This document shows, one piece after another, positions 52,037 through 61,861 of a stretch of 64,000 nt of DNA. The translations under genes were made by a program, and so were the position numbers. Position 1 is the first letter of the stretch. Each line of letters opens with the position of its first letter. The DNA is taken from NCBI RefSeq assembly GCF_003202235.1, contig NZ_MASU01000005.1:434001-498000 (forward strand), read 5' to 3'. The notes beneath the pieces were generated by a model. It worked only from the letters and a program-made list of their open reading frames with translations. It was not told the origin of the DNA and did not search any database. Source of the stretch: Prauserella flavalba. Its GTDB lineage: Bacteria; Actinomycetota; Actinomycetes; Mycobacteriales; Pseudonocardiaceae.

Positions 52037-54360
52037 GGTGCGCCCTCCTCTGGCCGGAGGGCCGCCGCGCCGGTCTTGAACAGCGGCTGCTTGGAGGCCG
52101 GGTCCCAGTCCGTGATGGTGAGCTCGTTGGCGGCCCGGTCGTGCTCGCCGTCCGCGTCGTCCCAGTAGCCGTAGTGGAACGGGACGAACAGCACGCCGTC
52201 GCGGATACCGCTGACGCGTGCCCGCGCGCGGATCCGGCCCCGGGGCGAGGTGAGCACCGTGGGCGTGCCGTCGGTGATGCCGTGTGCGGCGGCGTCCGCG
52301 CGCGAGATCTCCACCCACACCTCGGGCTCGGCGTCGCGCAGCTCGGGGGTGCGCCCGGTCTTGGTCCTGGTGTGGAAGTGCACGAGCGTCCTGCCGGTGA
52401 TGAGGAAGAACGGGAACTCGGCGTCCGGAGTCTCGTGGGCGGGCAGGTACTCGGCGGCTTTGATCATCGCCTTGCCGTGCGGGTTGAGGGCGGCGTAGTC
52501 GGACCGCTCCAGCGGCGCGCCCGTGACGAGGTCCTTGCCGTAGTCCTCGCAGTAGTCCGGGGCGGCGAAGAACCGGCCGTCGGCGTAGAGCCGCTCCGTG
52601 CCATCGGGGTGCTCGTCGTCGCACGGCCACTGGATGCCGCCGAGCTCGCGCAGCTTGTCGTAGCCGAGCGCCGAGTAGTCGCACGGCCGTCCCTTGCTCG
52701 CGCGCTGCCACGCCGCGTAGGCGGACTCGGCGTCGTGCCACGGCGGGAACGGCTCGCCGTCGTTGTCGCGGAAGTCCATGCGGCGGGCGTAGTCGAGGAA
52801 GATGCCGAGATCGGCGACCGCGTCGCCGGGCGGGTCCACGGCGCGCTCGGACAGGTGCACGGTGCGGTCGGCGTTGGTGAACGTGCCCGTCTTCTCGCCC
52901 CACGTCGCCGCGGGCAGCACGACGTCGGCGAACTCGGCCGTCTCGGTGCGGAAGATGTCCTGCACCACCACGAACAGCCGCCGCTGCCGCAGGATCTCGC
53001 GCACGCGGCTCAGCTCGGGCAGCGACACCGCTGGGTTGGTGCCGCTGATCCACAGCAGCCGGATCGAGCCCTGCTCGGCGTAGCGCAGCAACTGCATCAG
53101 GTGGGTCGGTGGGCCGTAGTGCGGGATCCGCTCCTCCGGCACGTTCCAGAGGCGGGCGAGGTCGCGGACGTGCGCGTCGTTGGCCCAGTTGCGGAAGCCC
53201 GTGAGGTCCCCGTTCGCTCCGCACTCCCGGGTGTTCTGTGCCGTCGGCTGCCCGTTCATCTGCAGCACGCCCGCGCCCGGCCTGCCGAGCATGCCGCGCA
53301 CGAGGTGCACGTTGTTCACCTGGACGGCGGCGGCGCTCGCCTGGTGTGACTGGTAGAAGCCCTGCAGCACGGTGGACAGCAGCCGTTCGGCGCCGCCGAG
53401 CAGCGCCGCCGCCTCCCTCAGGTCGCGCTCCGGGACGCCGCAGATGCGGGCCACCCGCTCCGGCGGGTACTGCCGCACCCGCTCGGCGAGCTCGGCGAAG
53501 CCGACGGTGTGCTCGCGCACGTAGTCGTGGTCGACCCAGTCGTGCTCGAGGATCTCGTGCAGCAGCCCGTTCAGGAGCGCGAGGTTGGTACCGGGCAGCG
53601 GTGCGAGGTGCAGGGTCGCCGCGCGGGCCACCGGTGTGCGCCGGGGGTCGACGCACAGGATCGCCGGCGGGTCGGCGCCCGCCGCGCGGTCGAGCATCCG
53701 CTGCCACAGCACCCCTTGCGTCTCGGCGACGTTGTGCCCGTACAGCGCGAGCACGTCGGCGTGGTCGACGTCGGTGTAAGAGCCGGGCTGGCCGTCGCAG
53801 CCGAAGGACTCCTTGAGCGCCTCGGCGGCCGTCGCGGTGCACAGCCGCGTGTTGCCGTCGAGGTGGTTGGTGCCGATGCCGCCCCTGGCGATGGCGGTGA
53901 GGGTGTAGTACTCCTCGAGAAACAGCTGCCCGGTCGTGTAGAAGCCGATCGAGCCCGGGCCGCGCTGGGCGAGCAACTCCTTGCTGTGCTCCACGATCCG
54001 TCCCATCGCGGTGTCCCAATCGGACTCGACGAGCCGGTCGCCGTCGCGCACCAGCGGCCGGGTGAGCCGGTCGGCCGCGTCGTTCGCCTGCCAGGCGTAG
54101 AGGTCCTTCGGGTCGAGCCTGCCGCGGTTGACGCGGTCGTCCTCCCTGCCGCGCACGCCGGCGATCCGGCCGTCCTTGACCGCGATGTCCAGCGCGTCGC
54201 CATTGGAGTGGAGCAGCGACGCCGACCGGACCCAGCGGTCGACCGACTCCGCGGTGACGCCGTCCGCGAGCGAGGCGTCCACGCGCGCGGGCCACTGTTC
54301 GCCCTGACCGTACGGGGTACGCGCGCCCCAGGGGTCGCTGATCGCGTCCCTCGTCGGCAT
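52033..54360 (-). CDS. Molybdopterin oxidoreductase without the N-terminal Fe-S motif
   Basis: A 775-residue enzyme of the DMSO reductase/nitrate reductase family. DGNTRLCTATAAEALKESFG places Cys174 as the molybdenum ligand, and QMNGQPTAQNTRECGANGDL, WISGTNPAVSLPEL and the C-terminal dinucleotide domain (FFLITGRTLVHFHTRTKTGR) bind the two pterins. The N-terminal region where relatives have the CxxCxxxC 4Fe-4S motif reads RSASLLHSNGDALDIAVKDG (46-65) with no cysteine. Electrons must therefore enter another way. Substrate is unknown; nitrate or formate dehydrogenase-like. Confidence 0.85.
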   Translation of the reverse strand: MPTRDAISDPWGARTPYGQGEQWPARVDASLADGVTAESVDRWVRSASLLHSNGDALDIAVKDGRIAGVRGREDDRVNRGRLDPKDLYAWQANDAADRLTRPLVRDGDRLVESDWDTAMGRIVEHSKELLAQRGPGSIGFYTTGQLFLEEYYTLTAIARGGIGTNHLDGNTRLCTATAAEALKESFGCDGQPGSYTDVDHADVLALYGHNVAETQGVLWQRMLDRAAGADPPAILCVDPRRTPVARAATLHLAPLPGTNLALLNGLLHEILEHDWVDHDYVREHTVGFAELAERVRQYPPERVARICGVPERDLREAAALLGGAERLLSTVLQGFYQSHQASAAAVQVNNVHLVRGMLGRPGAGVLQMNGQPTAQNTRECGANGDLTGFRNWANDAHVRDLARLWNVPEERIPHYGPPTHLMQLLRYAEQGSIRLLWISGTNPAVSLPELSRVREILRQRRLFVVVQDIFRTETAEFADVVLPAATWGEKTGTFTNADRTVHLSERAVDPPGDAVADLGIFLDYARRMDFRDNDGEPFPPWHDAESAYAAWQRASKGRPCDYSALGYDKLRELGGIQWPCDDEHPDGTERLYADGRFFAAPDYCEDYGKDLVTGAPLERSDYAALNPHGKAMIKAAEYLPAHETPDAEFPFFLITGRTLVHFHTRTKTGRTPELRDAEPEVWVEISRADAAAHGITDGTPTVLTSPRGRIRARARVSGIRDGVLFVPFHYGYWDDADGEHDRAANELTITDWDPASKQPLFKTGAAALRPEEGAP

Positions 54361-54395
54361 GGGCGACGGCTACCCCGTGCGGGCACGGCGGAAAC

Positions 54396-55157
54396 TCAGT
54401 CGGAGACGCCCCCGCACGTGATGTTGAGCGACGCCGACGTCATCGACGAGGCGAGGTCGGAGGCGGCGAACGCGGCCACGTTGCCGACCTCGGCGAACGT
54501 CGCGGCCCGCTTGAGCATCGTCTTGCTCACGATCATGTCCACGATCGTGTCGCGGCCCTCGAAGTCCTCCGGCAGCGTCTCGGTGATGCCTCCGGTGTGC
54601 AGGGTCAGCACGCGGATGCCGTACTCGCCGAGCTCGGCGGCCAGCTGGCGGCGCAGGATGTCGAGCGAGCCGAGCGCGACCTGGAAGCCGCCGATGTAGT
54701 AGTCACGGATGGGTTCGCGGCCGCCGTCGCCGCCAAAGGTGAGGATCACGCCGGAGCGCTGCCGGATCATGTGCCGCGCCGCGGCCCTGGTGGTGAGGAA
54801 TGTCGAGCGGGTGGCGTTGCGGATCGGGCGGTCGAAGTCCTCCAGCGACATCTCCGCGAGCGGCGTGCCGTGCACGTCCTCGTAGCCGATCACGTTGAGC
54901 GACACGTCGATGCTCCCCGCTGTGGCGGCGACAGCGTCCGCGTGGGCGTCCACCGCGTTCTCGTCCAGCGCGTCGAGCACGGCGGTCTCGGCCCGGCCGC
55001 CGTCCGCGCGGAGGCGGTCGGCGACCTCGTCGAGCGTCTTCCGGGTCCGCCCGGCCAGGTGGACGGTGGCGCCCTCGCGGGCGAAGGCCGTGGCGACGGC
55101 ACTGCCGACCGCGCCTGCGCCGCCGTAGATGATCGCGTTCTTGCCTTCGAGCAACAT
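54396..55157 (-). CDS. SDR-family protein with atypical active site
   Basis: A 253-residue short-chain dehydrogenase fold. YGGAGAVGSAVATAFAREGA (residues 11-30) is the Rossmann motif and NVIGYEDVHG the NAG-like strand. At the active site TFGGDGG (140-146) replaces the usual Ser strand, and DYYIGGFQVALGS (152-164) has Tyr but no Lys at the YxxxK position. The C-terminus TSASLNITCGGVSD is normal. It may bind cofactor without standard catalysis or use another base. A GGAGTG site precedes ATG 55157. It lies 35 bases upstream of the molybdopterin gene in the opposite sense of reading order; same strand. Confidence 0.8.
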   Translation of the reverse strand: MLLEGKNAIIYGGAGAVGSAVATAFAREGATVHLAGRTRKTLDEVADRLRADGGRAETAVLDALDENAVDAHADAVAATAGSIDVSLNVIGYEDVHGTPLAEMSLEDFDRPIRNATRSTFLTTRAAARHMIRQRSGVILTFGGDGGREPIRDYYIGGFQVALGSLDILRRQLAAELGEYGIRVLTLHTGGITETLPEDFEGRDTIVDMIVSKTMLKRAATFAEVGNVAAFAASDLASSMTSASLNITCGGVSD

Positions 55158-55185
55158 GCGTGCACTCCTTTGTCGGTTGTGACGG

Positions 55186-55971
55186 TCAGCGGGACGTGAG
55201 CCAGTCCCGCCAGCGGGGCAGTTCCCGCTCGGCGACGGCGGTGGCGCCGGAGCCGTAGACCCGGCCCGTGACGTTCACGGAGAGCCGCACACCGTCCATC
55301 GGGAAGCTCGAGATGGCGAACAGGGCCGGGGCCGGAGCCGTGGCGCGCAGCAGCAGGAAGTAGGGGCCGAGATGCTCGACCGTGCCCTTGAGCGCGGGAG
55401 CGCCCTCGGGGGTGCGGAACTCGTCGCCCTCGGAGAGCCCGGTGAGGCCGAGCGCGTCCTTGAGTGCCGTGGTGACCCGCACGCGTTCCTCGTTGGGTGC
55501 GCTGACGGGCACGCTGAGGTCGACGCGCGCGGACGGGAGCCCCGCGAACCGGGTGACGTACGCGCGCAGCAGCCGCAATGACATCAGCCAGCCCGCGCCT
55601 GCCTCCTCGGCGAGGTGGTCCCAGCCTTCGCCGTCGGCGTGGATGCCGCTGACGACGCGGACCACGCAGGTGCCCCGTTCGCGCGCCTCGACGAGGAACT
55701 CGGTGGCGATCGTGGGAGCGGGAGCCTCGCCGCGCTCCTCGTAGGCGAGCCGATGCGGCGGTTCCCACGCGGTGACCACGGCGGAGGCGTCGGGCGCGAA
55801 CGGGCCCCGGTGCAGGCGCACGGTCCCGCCCTCGCCGGGTTCGATGTCGGCGGGGAAGAACCAGGCCGCGACGCCCGATTCCGTCGCGATCGCCTGCCAC
55901 ACCTCGGCCGGGTCGGCGGCGATCTCGACCTCGGACTCGCTGACGTGGGCCTCGCGCTCGTCGCCGGTCAT
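55186..55971 (-). CDS. SRPBCC/AHSA1-domain protein
   Basis: A 261-residue protein with an N-terminal START-like ligand-binding domain: VSESEVEIAADPAEVWQAI, GEGGTVRLHRGPF and AYEERGE..., then GWDHLAEEAGAGWLMSLRLLRAYVTRF, the usual C-terminal helix. A second, smaller alpha/beta unit of about 95 residues follows (VDLSVPVSAPNEERVRV). The function is unknown; such proteins bind hydrophobic ligands. The ATG 55971 overlaps the ArsR-type gene by four bases. The pairing with a small ArsR regulator is common and suggests co-regulation. Confidence 0.82.
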   Translation of the reverse strand: MTGDEREAHVSESEVEIAADPAEVWQAIATESGVAAWFFPADIEPGEGGTVRLHRGPFAPDASAVVTAWEPPHRLAYEERGEAPAPTIATEFLVEARERGTCVVRVVSGIHADGEGWDHLAEEAGAGWLMSLRLLRAYVTRFAGLPSARVDLSVPVSAPNEERVRVTTALKDALGLTGLSEGDEFRTPEGAPALKGTVEHLGPYFLLLRATAPAPALFAISSFPMDGVRLSVNVTGRVYGSGATAVAERELPRWRDWLTSR

Positions 55972-56558
55972 CCCTCGTCCTCCGGCGCGGCGGGCCGGGG
56001 ATGCAGGGCGAGCATGAGCCGCTGCCACCGGCCGTCGGCGGCCTGCTCGTCGTGGTACTTCTGCGCGAGCCGGGTGACGGCGGTGGTGAGCTCGTCGGCG
56101 AAGGCGGCGCGGTCGGCGGGCGTCGCGAACCGGATCTCGGTGTCCAGGCCGTACACCGGAAGCCGCTTGTGCTGTCCCGCGGCCCGGCGGGCCAGCGCGC
56201 CGACCTCGCGGACGACCCGCGCGGCGAGGGAGATGAGGTAGGCGGCCGAGAGCCGGTTGTCGTCCCGCACCGGGTCGCGTCTGCCGAGCGGCTCCGGCGC
56301 GACGACGTAGCCCGCGGCCGTGGCGACGAGCAGCCGTTCGGTGAGCCCGCCCCACGTCCGTGTCTCGGCCACCTCCACCAGGCCGTGCGCCTCCAGCTGG
56401 CGCAGGTGGTAGTTGACCTTCTGGCGCGTCAGCCCCACGCGCGCCGCGAGGGTCGCGGCGGAGGCGGGCTCGTGCAGCTCGGCGAGCAGCCGGGCGCGCA
56501 TGGGATCCAGTGCCACCACGGCGGCGGCCGGGTCGGCGATCACCTCGATGTCCTGCAT
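55968..56558 (-). CDS. ArsR-like winged-helix regulator
   Basis: A 196-residue regulator. Residues about 25-95 form a winged HTH: ALDPMRARLLAELHEPASAATLAARVGLTRQKVNYHLRQLE, read as LLAELHEPASAATLAARVG plus TRQKVNYHLRQLEAHGLVEV, the recognition and wing region. The C-terminal 90 residues are helical with no metal-binding cysteines. ATG 56558 lies three bases after a perfect 46-bp palindrome that is probably its own operator. The SRPBCC gene overlaps its end, so the pair is probably autoregulated. Confidence 0.85.
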   Translation of the reverse strand: MQDIEVIADPAAAVVALDPMRARLLAELHEPASAATLAARVGLTRQKVNYHLRQLEAHGLVEVAETRTWGGLTERLLVATAAGYVVAPEPLGRRDPVRDDNRLSAAYLISLAARVVREVGALARRAAGQHKRLPVYGLDTEIRFATPADRAAFADELTTAVTRLAQKYHDEQAADGRWQRLMLALHPRPAAPEDEG

Positions 56559-56561
56559 GGG

Positions 56562-56607
56562 CCAAGGGAACCCCTTGACAAATCCATTTGTCAAGGGGTT
56601 CCCTTGG
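56562..56607. promoter_or_regulatory. Perfect 46-bp palindrome before the ArsR-like gene
   Basis: The 22 bases at 56562-56583 are the exact reverse complement of 56586-56607, with CC between. The centre reads TTGACAAAT-CC-ATTTGTCAA. It fills nearly the whole gap between the DHA2 transporter stop (56616) and the regulator ATG (56558). It may act as operator, as terminator of the transporter mRNA, or both. Confidence 0.85.
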
Positions 56608-56615
56608 TGCCGTGA

Positions 56616-58157
56616 CTACGGCTCGATGTCGAGGCTCTGGCGCAGCGGCGCCGGCTTCAGCGCGGCCGCGGCGAGTACGCCGATCACGGCGATCGCCGCA
56701 GAGATGAGGAAGATGTGGCCGGTCGCGTCCCCGTACGCGCCCTGCACGATGTCGCGTACCGGCTCCGGCAGCGCGGCCAGGTTCAGGCTGCTCGTGTCAT
56801 CGCCGCCCGAGGCCGGCAGGCCGGCCGCGGTCAGGCCGCGGTCGATGCTGTCGTCGACCCGGTGGGCGAGCAGCGCGCCGAGCACCGAGACGCCGATCGT
56901 TCCGCCGAGCGAGCGGAAGAACGTGATCGACGCGCTCGCGGCCCCGATGTCGCGCAGCGACACCGTGTTCTGCACGGCCAGCACCAGGTTCTGCATCGAC
57001 ATGCCCACGCCGACGCCGACGAGCAGCATCCCGGCCGAGACGATGAGCATCGACGTCTCGTGGTCGATGGTCGCCAGCACGCCGAACCCGGCGACGAGCA
57101 CCACGGTGCCCGCGAGAATGTAGGGCTTGATCCGGCCGGTGCGCGTGATCAGCTGGCCGACGACCGTGGAGGAGACCAGCACGCCCGCCATCATCGGGAT
57201 GGTGAGCAGTCCGGCCTCGGTGGCCGAGTAGCCGCGCCCGATCTGGAAGTACTGGCCGAGGAACACCGCGCCGCCGAACATCGCCATGCCGACCGCGAGG
57301 CTCGCGAGGATGGCGAGGGCCGGTGTGCGCTGCCGGATGATGTCGAGTGGCACCACCGGCTCGACCGTGCGCCGTTCCCACCACACGGCCACACCCAGCA
57401 GCACGACCGAGACGCCGACCATCGCGGCCGTCTGCCACGACAACCACGCGAAGGAGCCGTCGACGAACGAGATCCAGATCAGCAGGACGCTGACGCCCGC
57501 GGCGATGAGCGCGGAACCCACGTAGTCGATGTGCACGTTCTCCCTGCGCTCCGTGGGCAGGTGCAGGGTGCGCTGCAGCACCACGAGCGCGACGAGCGCG
57601 ATCGGGACGCCGACGAAGAAGCACCAGCGCCAGCCGAGCCAGTCGGTGTCGGCGATGACGCCTCCGAGCAGCGGGCCGCTCACGGTCGCGAGCGCCATCA
57701 CGCCGCCGAGCAGACCGTTGTACCTGCCGCGCTCGCGTGGCGGGATCATCGCGGCGATCACCACCTGGACCAGCGCCTGCAGGCCGCCGACGCCGAGCCC
57801 CTGGAACGCACGGGCGGCGATGAGCTGGCCGGCGTCCTGCGCGAAACCACTGATCACGGAGCCCAGTACGAAGATCACGATGGTGCACTGGACGAGGAGC
57901 TTCTTGCTGTAGAGGTCGGCCAGCTTGCCCCAGATCGGCGTGGACGCCGTCGCGGTGAGCAGGGTGGCCGTGACGACCCAGGTGTACTGGGTCTGGCTGC
58001 CGTTGAGCGCCCCGATGATCTGGGGCAGGGCGGTGGAGACGATCGTCGAGCTGATCATCGCGACGAACAGGACGAGGAGCAGTCCGCTCAGGGCTCTCAG
58101 CACCTGGCGGTGACCCATCGCCGTGCCGGCGGCGGGTGCGGTAACCGGTGCGCTCAC
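56616..58157 (-). CDS. DHA2-family multidrug efflux MFS transporter
   Basis: A 513-residue transporter with fourteen membrane helices of the EmrB/QacA (DHA2) group. It has ALPQIIGALNGSQTQYTWVV in helix 1, WGKLADLYSKKLL as motif A and GLLGGVMALATVSGPLLGG as motif C (the antiporter signature G-P-L-L-G-G). It exports drugs or lipophilic cations with protons. GTG 58157 follows GGAGG. It is divergent from a TetR repressor with an operator between them. The C-terminal 20 residues are polar and extend beyond the last helix. Confidence 0.92.
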   Translation of the reverse strand: MSAPVTAPAAGTAMGHRQVLRALSGLLLVLFVAMISSTIVSTALPQIIGALNGSQTQYTWVVTATLLTATASTPIWGKLADLYSKKLLVQCTIVIFVLGSVISGFAQDAGQLIAARAFQGLGVGGLQALVQVVIAAMIPPRERGRYNGLLGGVMALATVSGPLLGGVIADTDWLGWRWCFFVGVPIALVALVVLQRTLHLPTERRENVHIDYVGSALIAAGVSVLLIWISFVDGSFAWLSWQTAAMVGVSVVLLGVAVWWERRTVEPVVPLDIIRQRTPALAILASLAVGMAMFGGAVFLGQYFQIGRGYSATEAGLLTIPMMAGVLVSSTVVGQLITRTGRIKPYILAGTVVLVAGFGVLATIDHETSMLIVSAGMLLVGVGVGMSMQNLVLAVQNTVSLRDIGAASASITFFRSLGGTIGVSVLGALLAHRVDDSIDRGLTAAGLPASGGDDTSSLNLAALPEPVRDIVQGAYGDATGHIFLISAAIAVIGVLAAAALKPAPLRQSLDIEP

Positions 58158-58215
58158 GCGCAGCCTCCAAGGCGGTTCCGAAGAAATTGGTTGCTGCAGC
58201 CAACTATCCTCCTAA

Positions 58216-58232
58216 GTTGCGCAAGGCGCAAC
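58216..58232. promoter_or_regulatory. TetR operator GTTGCGC-N3-GCGCAAC
   Basis: A perfect 7-bp inverted repeat with a 3-base centre lies between the divergent efflux and TetR genes, 31 bases upstream of the TetR -10 box (TAGGAT, 58264-58269), so both promoters could be repressed from it. Confidence 0.6.
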
Positions 58233-58263
58233 CTTTCTCCTTGGGAAAATTTGCCCAGAAGGG

Positions 58264-58269
58264 TAGGAT
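58264..58269 (+). promoter_or_regulatory. Putative -10 box of the TetR gene
   Basis: TAGGAT lies six bases before ATG 58276, predicting a leaderless transcript as for dop and pafA. Confidence 0.5.
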
Positions 58270-58275
58270 CGCCGC

Positions 58276-58872
58276 ATGGAGACGGCTGAGCTGGGGCTAC
58301 GGGAGCGGAAGAAGGTGGCCACCCGGCGGGCGCTGCACGAGGCGGCCGTGCGGCTGGCGATGGAGGAGGGCCTCGACAAACTCACCGTCGAGGCGATCGC
58401 CGACGCCGCCACCGTCTCGCGCCGCACCTTCTCCAACTACTTCGCCTCCAAGGAGGAGGCCCTGCTCTACGGCGATCGCGAGCGGGTGGCGGCGCTGCTC
58501 GGCGCCGTGCGGGCCCGGCCGAGGTCCGAACCGCCGTGGACCGCGCTCACCGCCGCCACGCGCGACCGGTTCGCCGAGCACGGCGGCCCGGATCCGGAGT
58601 GGGTGGCCAAGGCCCGGTTCATCCGCTCGCACGACGGCCTGCTCACCCAGCAGATCGCCGCGTTCGCCTCGTTCGAGCGTGACCTGGTCGCCGAGATCCT
58701 GAACCGGATGCCGCAGCGGGAGCGCTCCGCCACGCGGGCCCGGCTCATGGCCGCCTGCTACCTGGCCTCCTTGCGCGTGGCCATGCAGTCCTGGCTCGAC
58801 CAGCCCGACGGCCCGCCCGCCGCCGACGTGGTCGGCGAGGTGCTCGACCAGGCGGGTGCCGGTTTCTCGTGA
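58276..58872 (+). CDS. TetR-family repressor of the efflux pump
   Basis: A 198-residue regulator. The N-terminal HTH reads RERKKVATRRALHEAAVRLA, then LDKLTVEAIADAATVSRRTF and NYFASKEEALL, a clear TetR match. The C-terminal domain is typical of the MftR/AcrR-like group with RFIRSHDGLLTQQIAAF. It is divergent from the DHA2 efflux gene and probably represses it through the inverted repeat at 58216-58232. It would release DNA when a drug-like ligand binds. Confidence 0.9.
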   Translation: METAELGLRERKKVATRRALHEAAVRLAMEEGLDKLTVEAIADAATVSRRTFSNYFASKEEALLYGDRERVAALLGAVRARPRSEPPWTALTAATRDRFAEHGGPDPEWVAKARFIRSHDGLLTQQIAAFASFERDLVAEILNRMPQRERSATRARLMAACYLASLRVAMQSWLDQPDGPPAADVVGEVLDQAGAGFS

Positions 58873-58946
58873 GGGCGCGGACGACCGCGGGCGGCTGGTA
58901 GCGTCGTCGGAAGGTGTTGTCACGCCGCCAAGGACGGGGGAAGGCC

Positions 58947-60418
<1,472 letters not shown>

Positions 60419-60422
<4 letters not shown>

Positions 60423-61294
60423 CCGACGAACCGCTCCTCGGCGACCTGCCTGGCATGGAGCACGTCGCCGATGAAGAAGTCGTACAGCAGCGCGCCGAGC
60501 ACGGCACCGATCAGCGGGCCGACGATGGGGACCCACAGGTAGCCGTTCATCGCCGTGTCGCCCCAGCCGGCGAGGAACGTGAACAGGCGCGGTCCGAAGT
60601 CGCGCGCCGGGTTGATCGCGTACCCCGCGTTGGCGCCGAAGGAGAGGCCGATCGCCGCCACGGTGAACCCGATCAGCAGCGGGCCCATCTTCGGCGACAC
60701 CGCCTTGTTGCGCGCGTCGATCAGGGCGAGCACCACCACCAGCAGCACACCGGTGCCGACCACCTGGTCGAGCAGCGGCCCGAACCAGCCGGAGAAGTAG
60801 GGTGCCGGGGCGGTCGCGAAGATCGAGAACGTCGCGTCCGCCTCGCCCCGGGGTGTCCCTGCCGCGGCCTCGAACGCCCGGATGGCCGGGTGGTAGACCG
60901 CGTACACCAGCGCGGCGCCCGCGAACGCGCCGACGACCTGCGCGGCGCAGTAGGACGGCACCTTGCGCCACGGGAACCTGCGGCGTACGGCCATCGCGAG
61001 CGTCACCGCCGGGTTCAGGTGAGCACCGCTCACGCCGCCGGCGACGTACACCGCGAACGCGACGGCGAACGCCCAGCCCCACACGATGAGCAGCCAGTCG
61101 CCCGTGCCCTGGAAGAACGTGGTCGCGTCGGCGGTCCGCCCGGAGCCGGGAAGGCCCACCACGGCCATCGCGACGCAGCCGTTGCCGAGCGCGATCAGCA
61201 GGAACGTTCCGAAGAACTCGGCGAGCAGGTCGCCGTAGCCGCCGGTGAGGCGGTTCAGCCTGCGCGCGTCGCGCAGGGGCACCACATCGGTCAC
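60419..61294 (-). CDS. MIP-family aquaglyceroporin (glycerol facilitator)
   Basis: A 291-residue channel with six membrane helices and two NPA half-helices: HLNPAV (NPA 94-96) and YAINPARD (NPA 228-230). The Asp two residues after the second NPA (Asp232) is the aquaglyceroporin signature, so glycerol or diol passage is more likely than water alone. GTG 61294 follows GGAGGACCA. It is divergent from the glycerol/diol dehydratase operon and shares its control region. This fits import of the dehydratase substrate. Confidence 0.9.
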
Positions 61295-61348
61295 TGGTCC
61301 TCCTTGACAGCAGGTGACGGGTGTGGAACAGACGATGAGCGCGCGGGG

Positions 61349-61391
61349 GTTGCACGGACGTTGCCGAGGCGAGATGCAACGTCGGTGCAAC
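61349..61391. promoter_or_regulatory. Shared divergent operator of the glycerol/diol genes
   Basis: The 16 bases at 61349-61364 and 61376-61391 are inverted repeats with one mismatch (GTTGCAC-GG-ACGTTGC / GCAACGT-CG-GTGCAAC), 11 bases apart. It lies between the aquaglyceroporin start (61294) and the dehydratase start (61416), whose TACGGT hexamer is at 61403-61408. A repressor would act on both. Confidence 0.65.
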
Positions 61392-61415
61392 GTGACGCCG
61401 CTTACGGTCCCCGGC

Positions 61416-61847
61416 GTGACTACTCCGAGCCAGGTGGACCTCGACCCGGGCCGGGACTACCCGCTCGCGGCGCGGCGCCCCGAACTGCTGAAGACTCCGA
61501 CCGGCAAACGGATCGACGAGCTCACCATGGAGGCCGTGCTGGCCGGTGAGGTCGCCCCCGAGGACCTGCGGATCGCACCCGAGACCCTGCGGCTGCAGGC
61601 CCGGATCGCCGAACAGTCGGGCCGCCCGCAGCTCGCGCAGAACTTCCGCAGGGCGGCCGAGCTGACCGCGCTGCCCGACGAGCTGGTGCTCTCGATCTAC
61701 AACTCGCTGCGGCCCCGTGCCTCCACCAAGCAGCAGCTGACCGACATCGCCGACGAGCTGGAGTCGGCGTACTCGGCGACGCTGTGCGCCGCGCTGGTGC
61801 GCGAGGCCGCCGACGTCTACGAGCGCCGGAACATCCTGGCGAGCTGA
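61416..61847 (+). CDS. pduE: Glycerol/diol dehydratase small subunit
   Basis: A 143-residue subunit of coenzyme B12-dependent diol or glycerol dehydratase. YPLAARRPELLKTPTGKRIDEL, read as YPLAARRPELLKTPTGK, is the family start; LAGEVAPEDLRIAPETLRLQA and ENFRRAAELTALPDE-like blocks follow. GTG 61416 is chosen because it leaves this start intact and lies seven bases after TACGGT. Here the small subunit gene comes first, then large, then medium; in Klebsiella the order is large, medium, small. The large subunit follows 14 bases later. Confidence 0.9.
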   Translation: MTTPSQVDLDPGRDYPLAARRPELLKTPTGKRIDELTMEAVLAGEVAPEDLRIAPETLRLQARIAEQSGRPQLAQNFRRAAELTALPDELVLSIYNSLRPRASTKQQLTDIADELESAYSATLCAALVREAADVYERRNILAS

Positions 61848-61861
61848 AAGGGCCGGACACC

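Noticed and set aside
61295-61415. Cobalamin riboswitch before the dehydratase genes
   Set aside because: The gap is only 121 bases and is occupied by the inverted-repeat operator; no B12-box-like sequence was seen.
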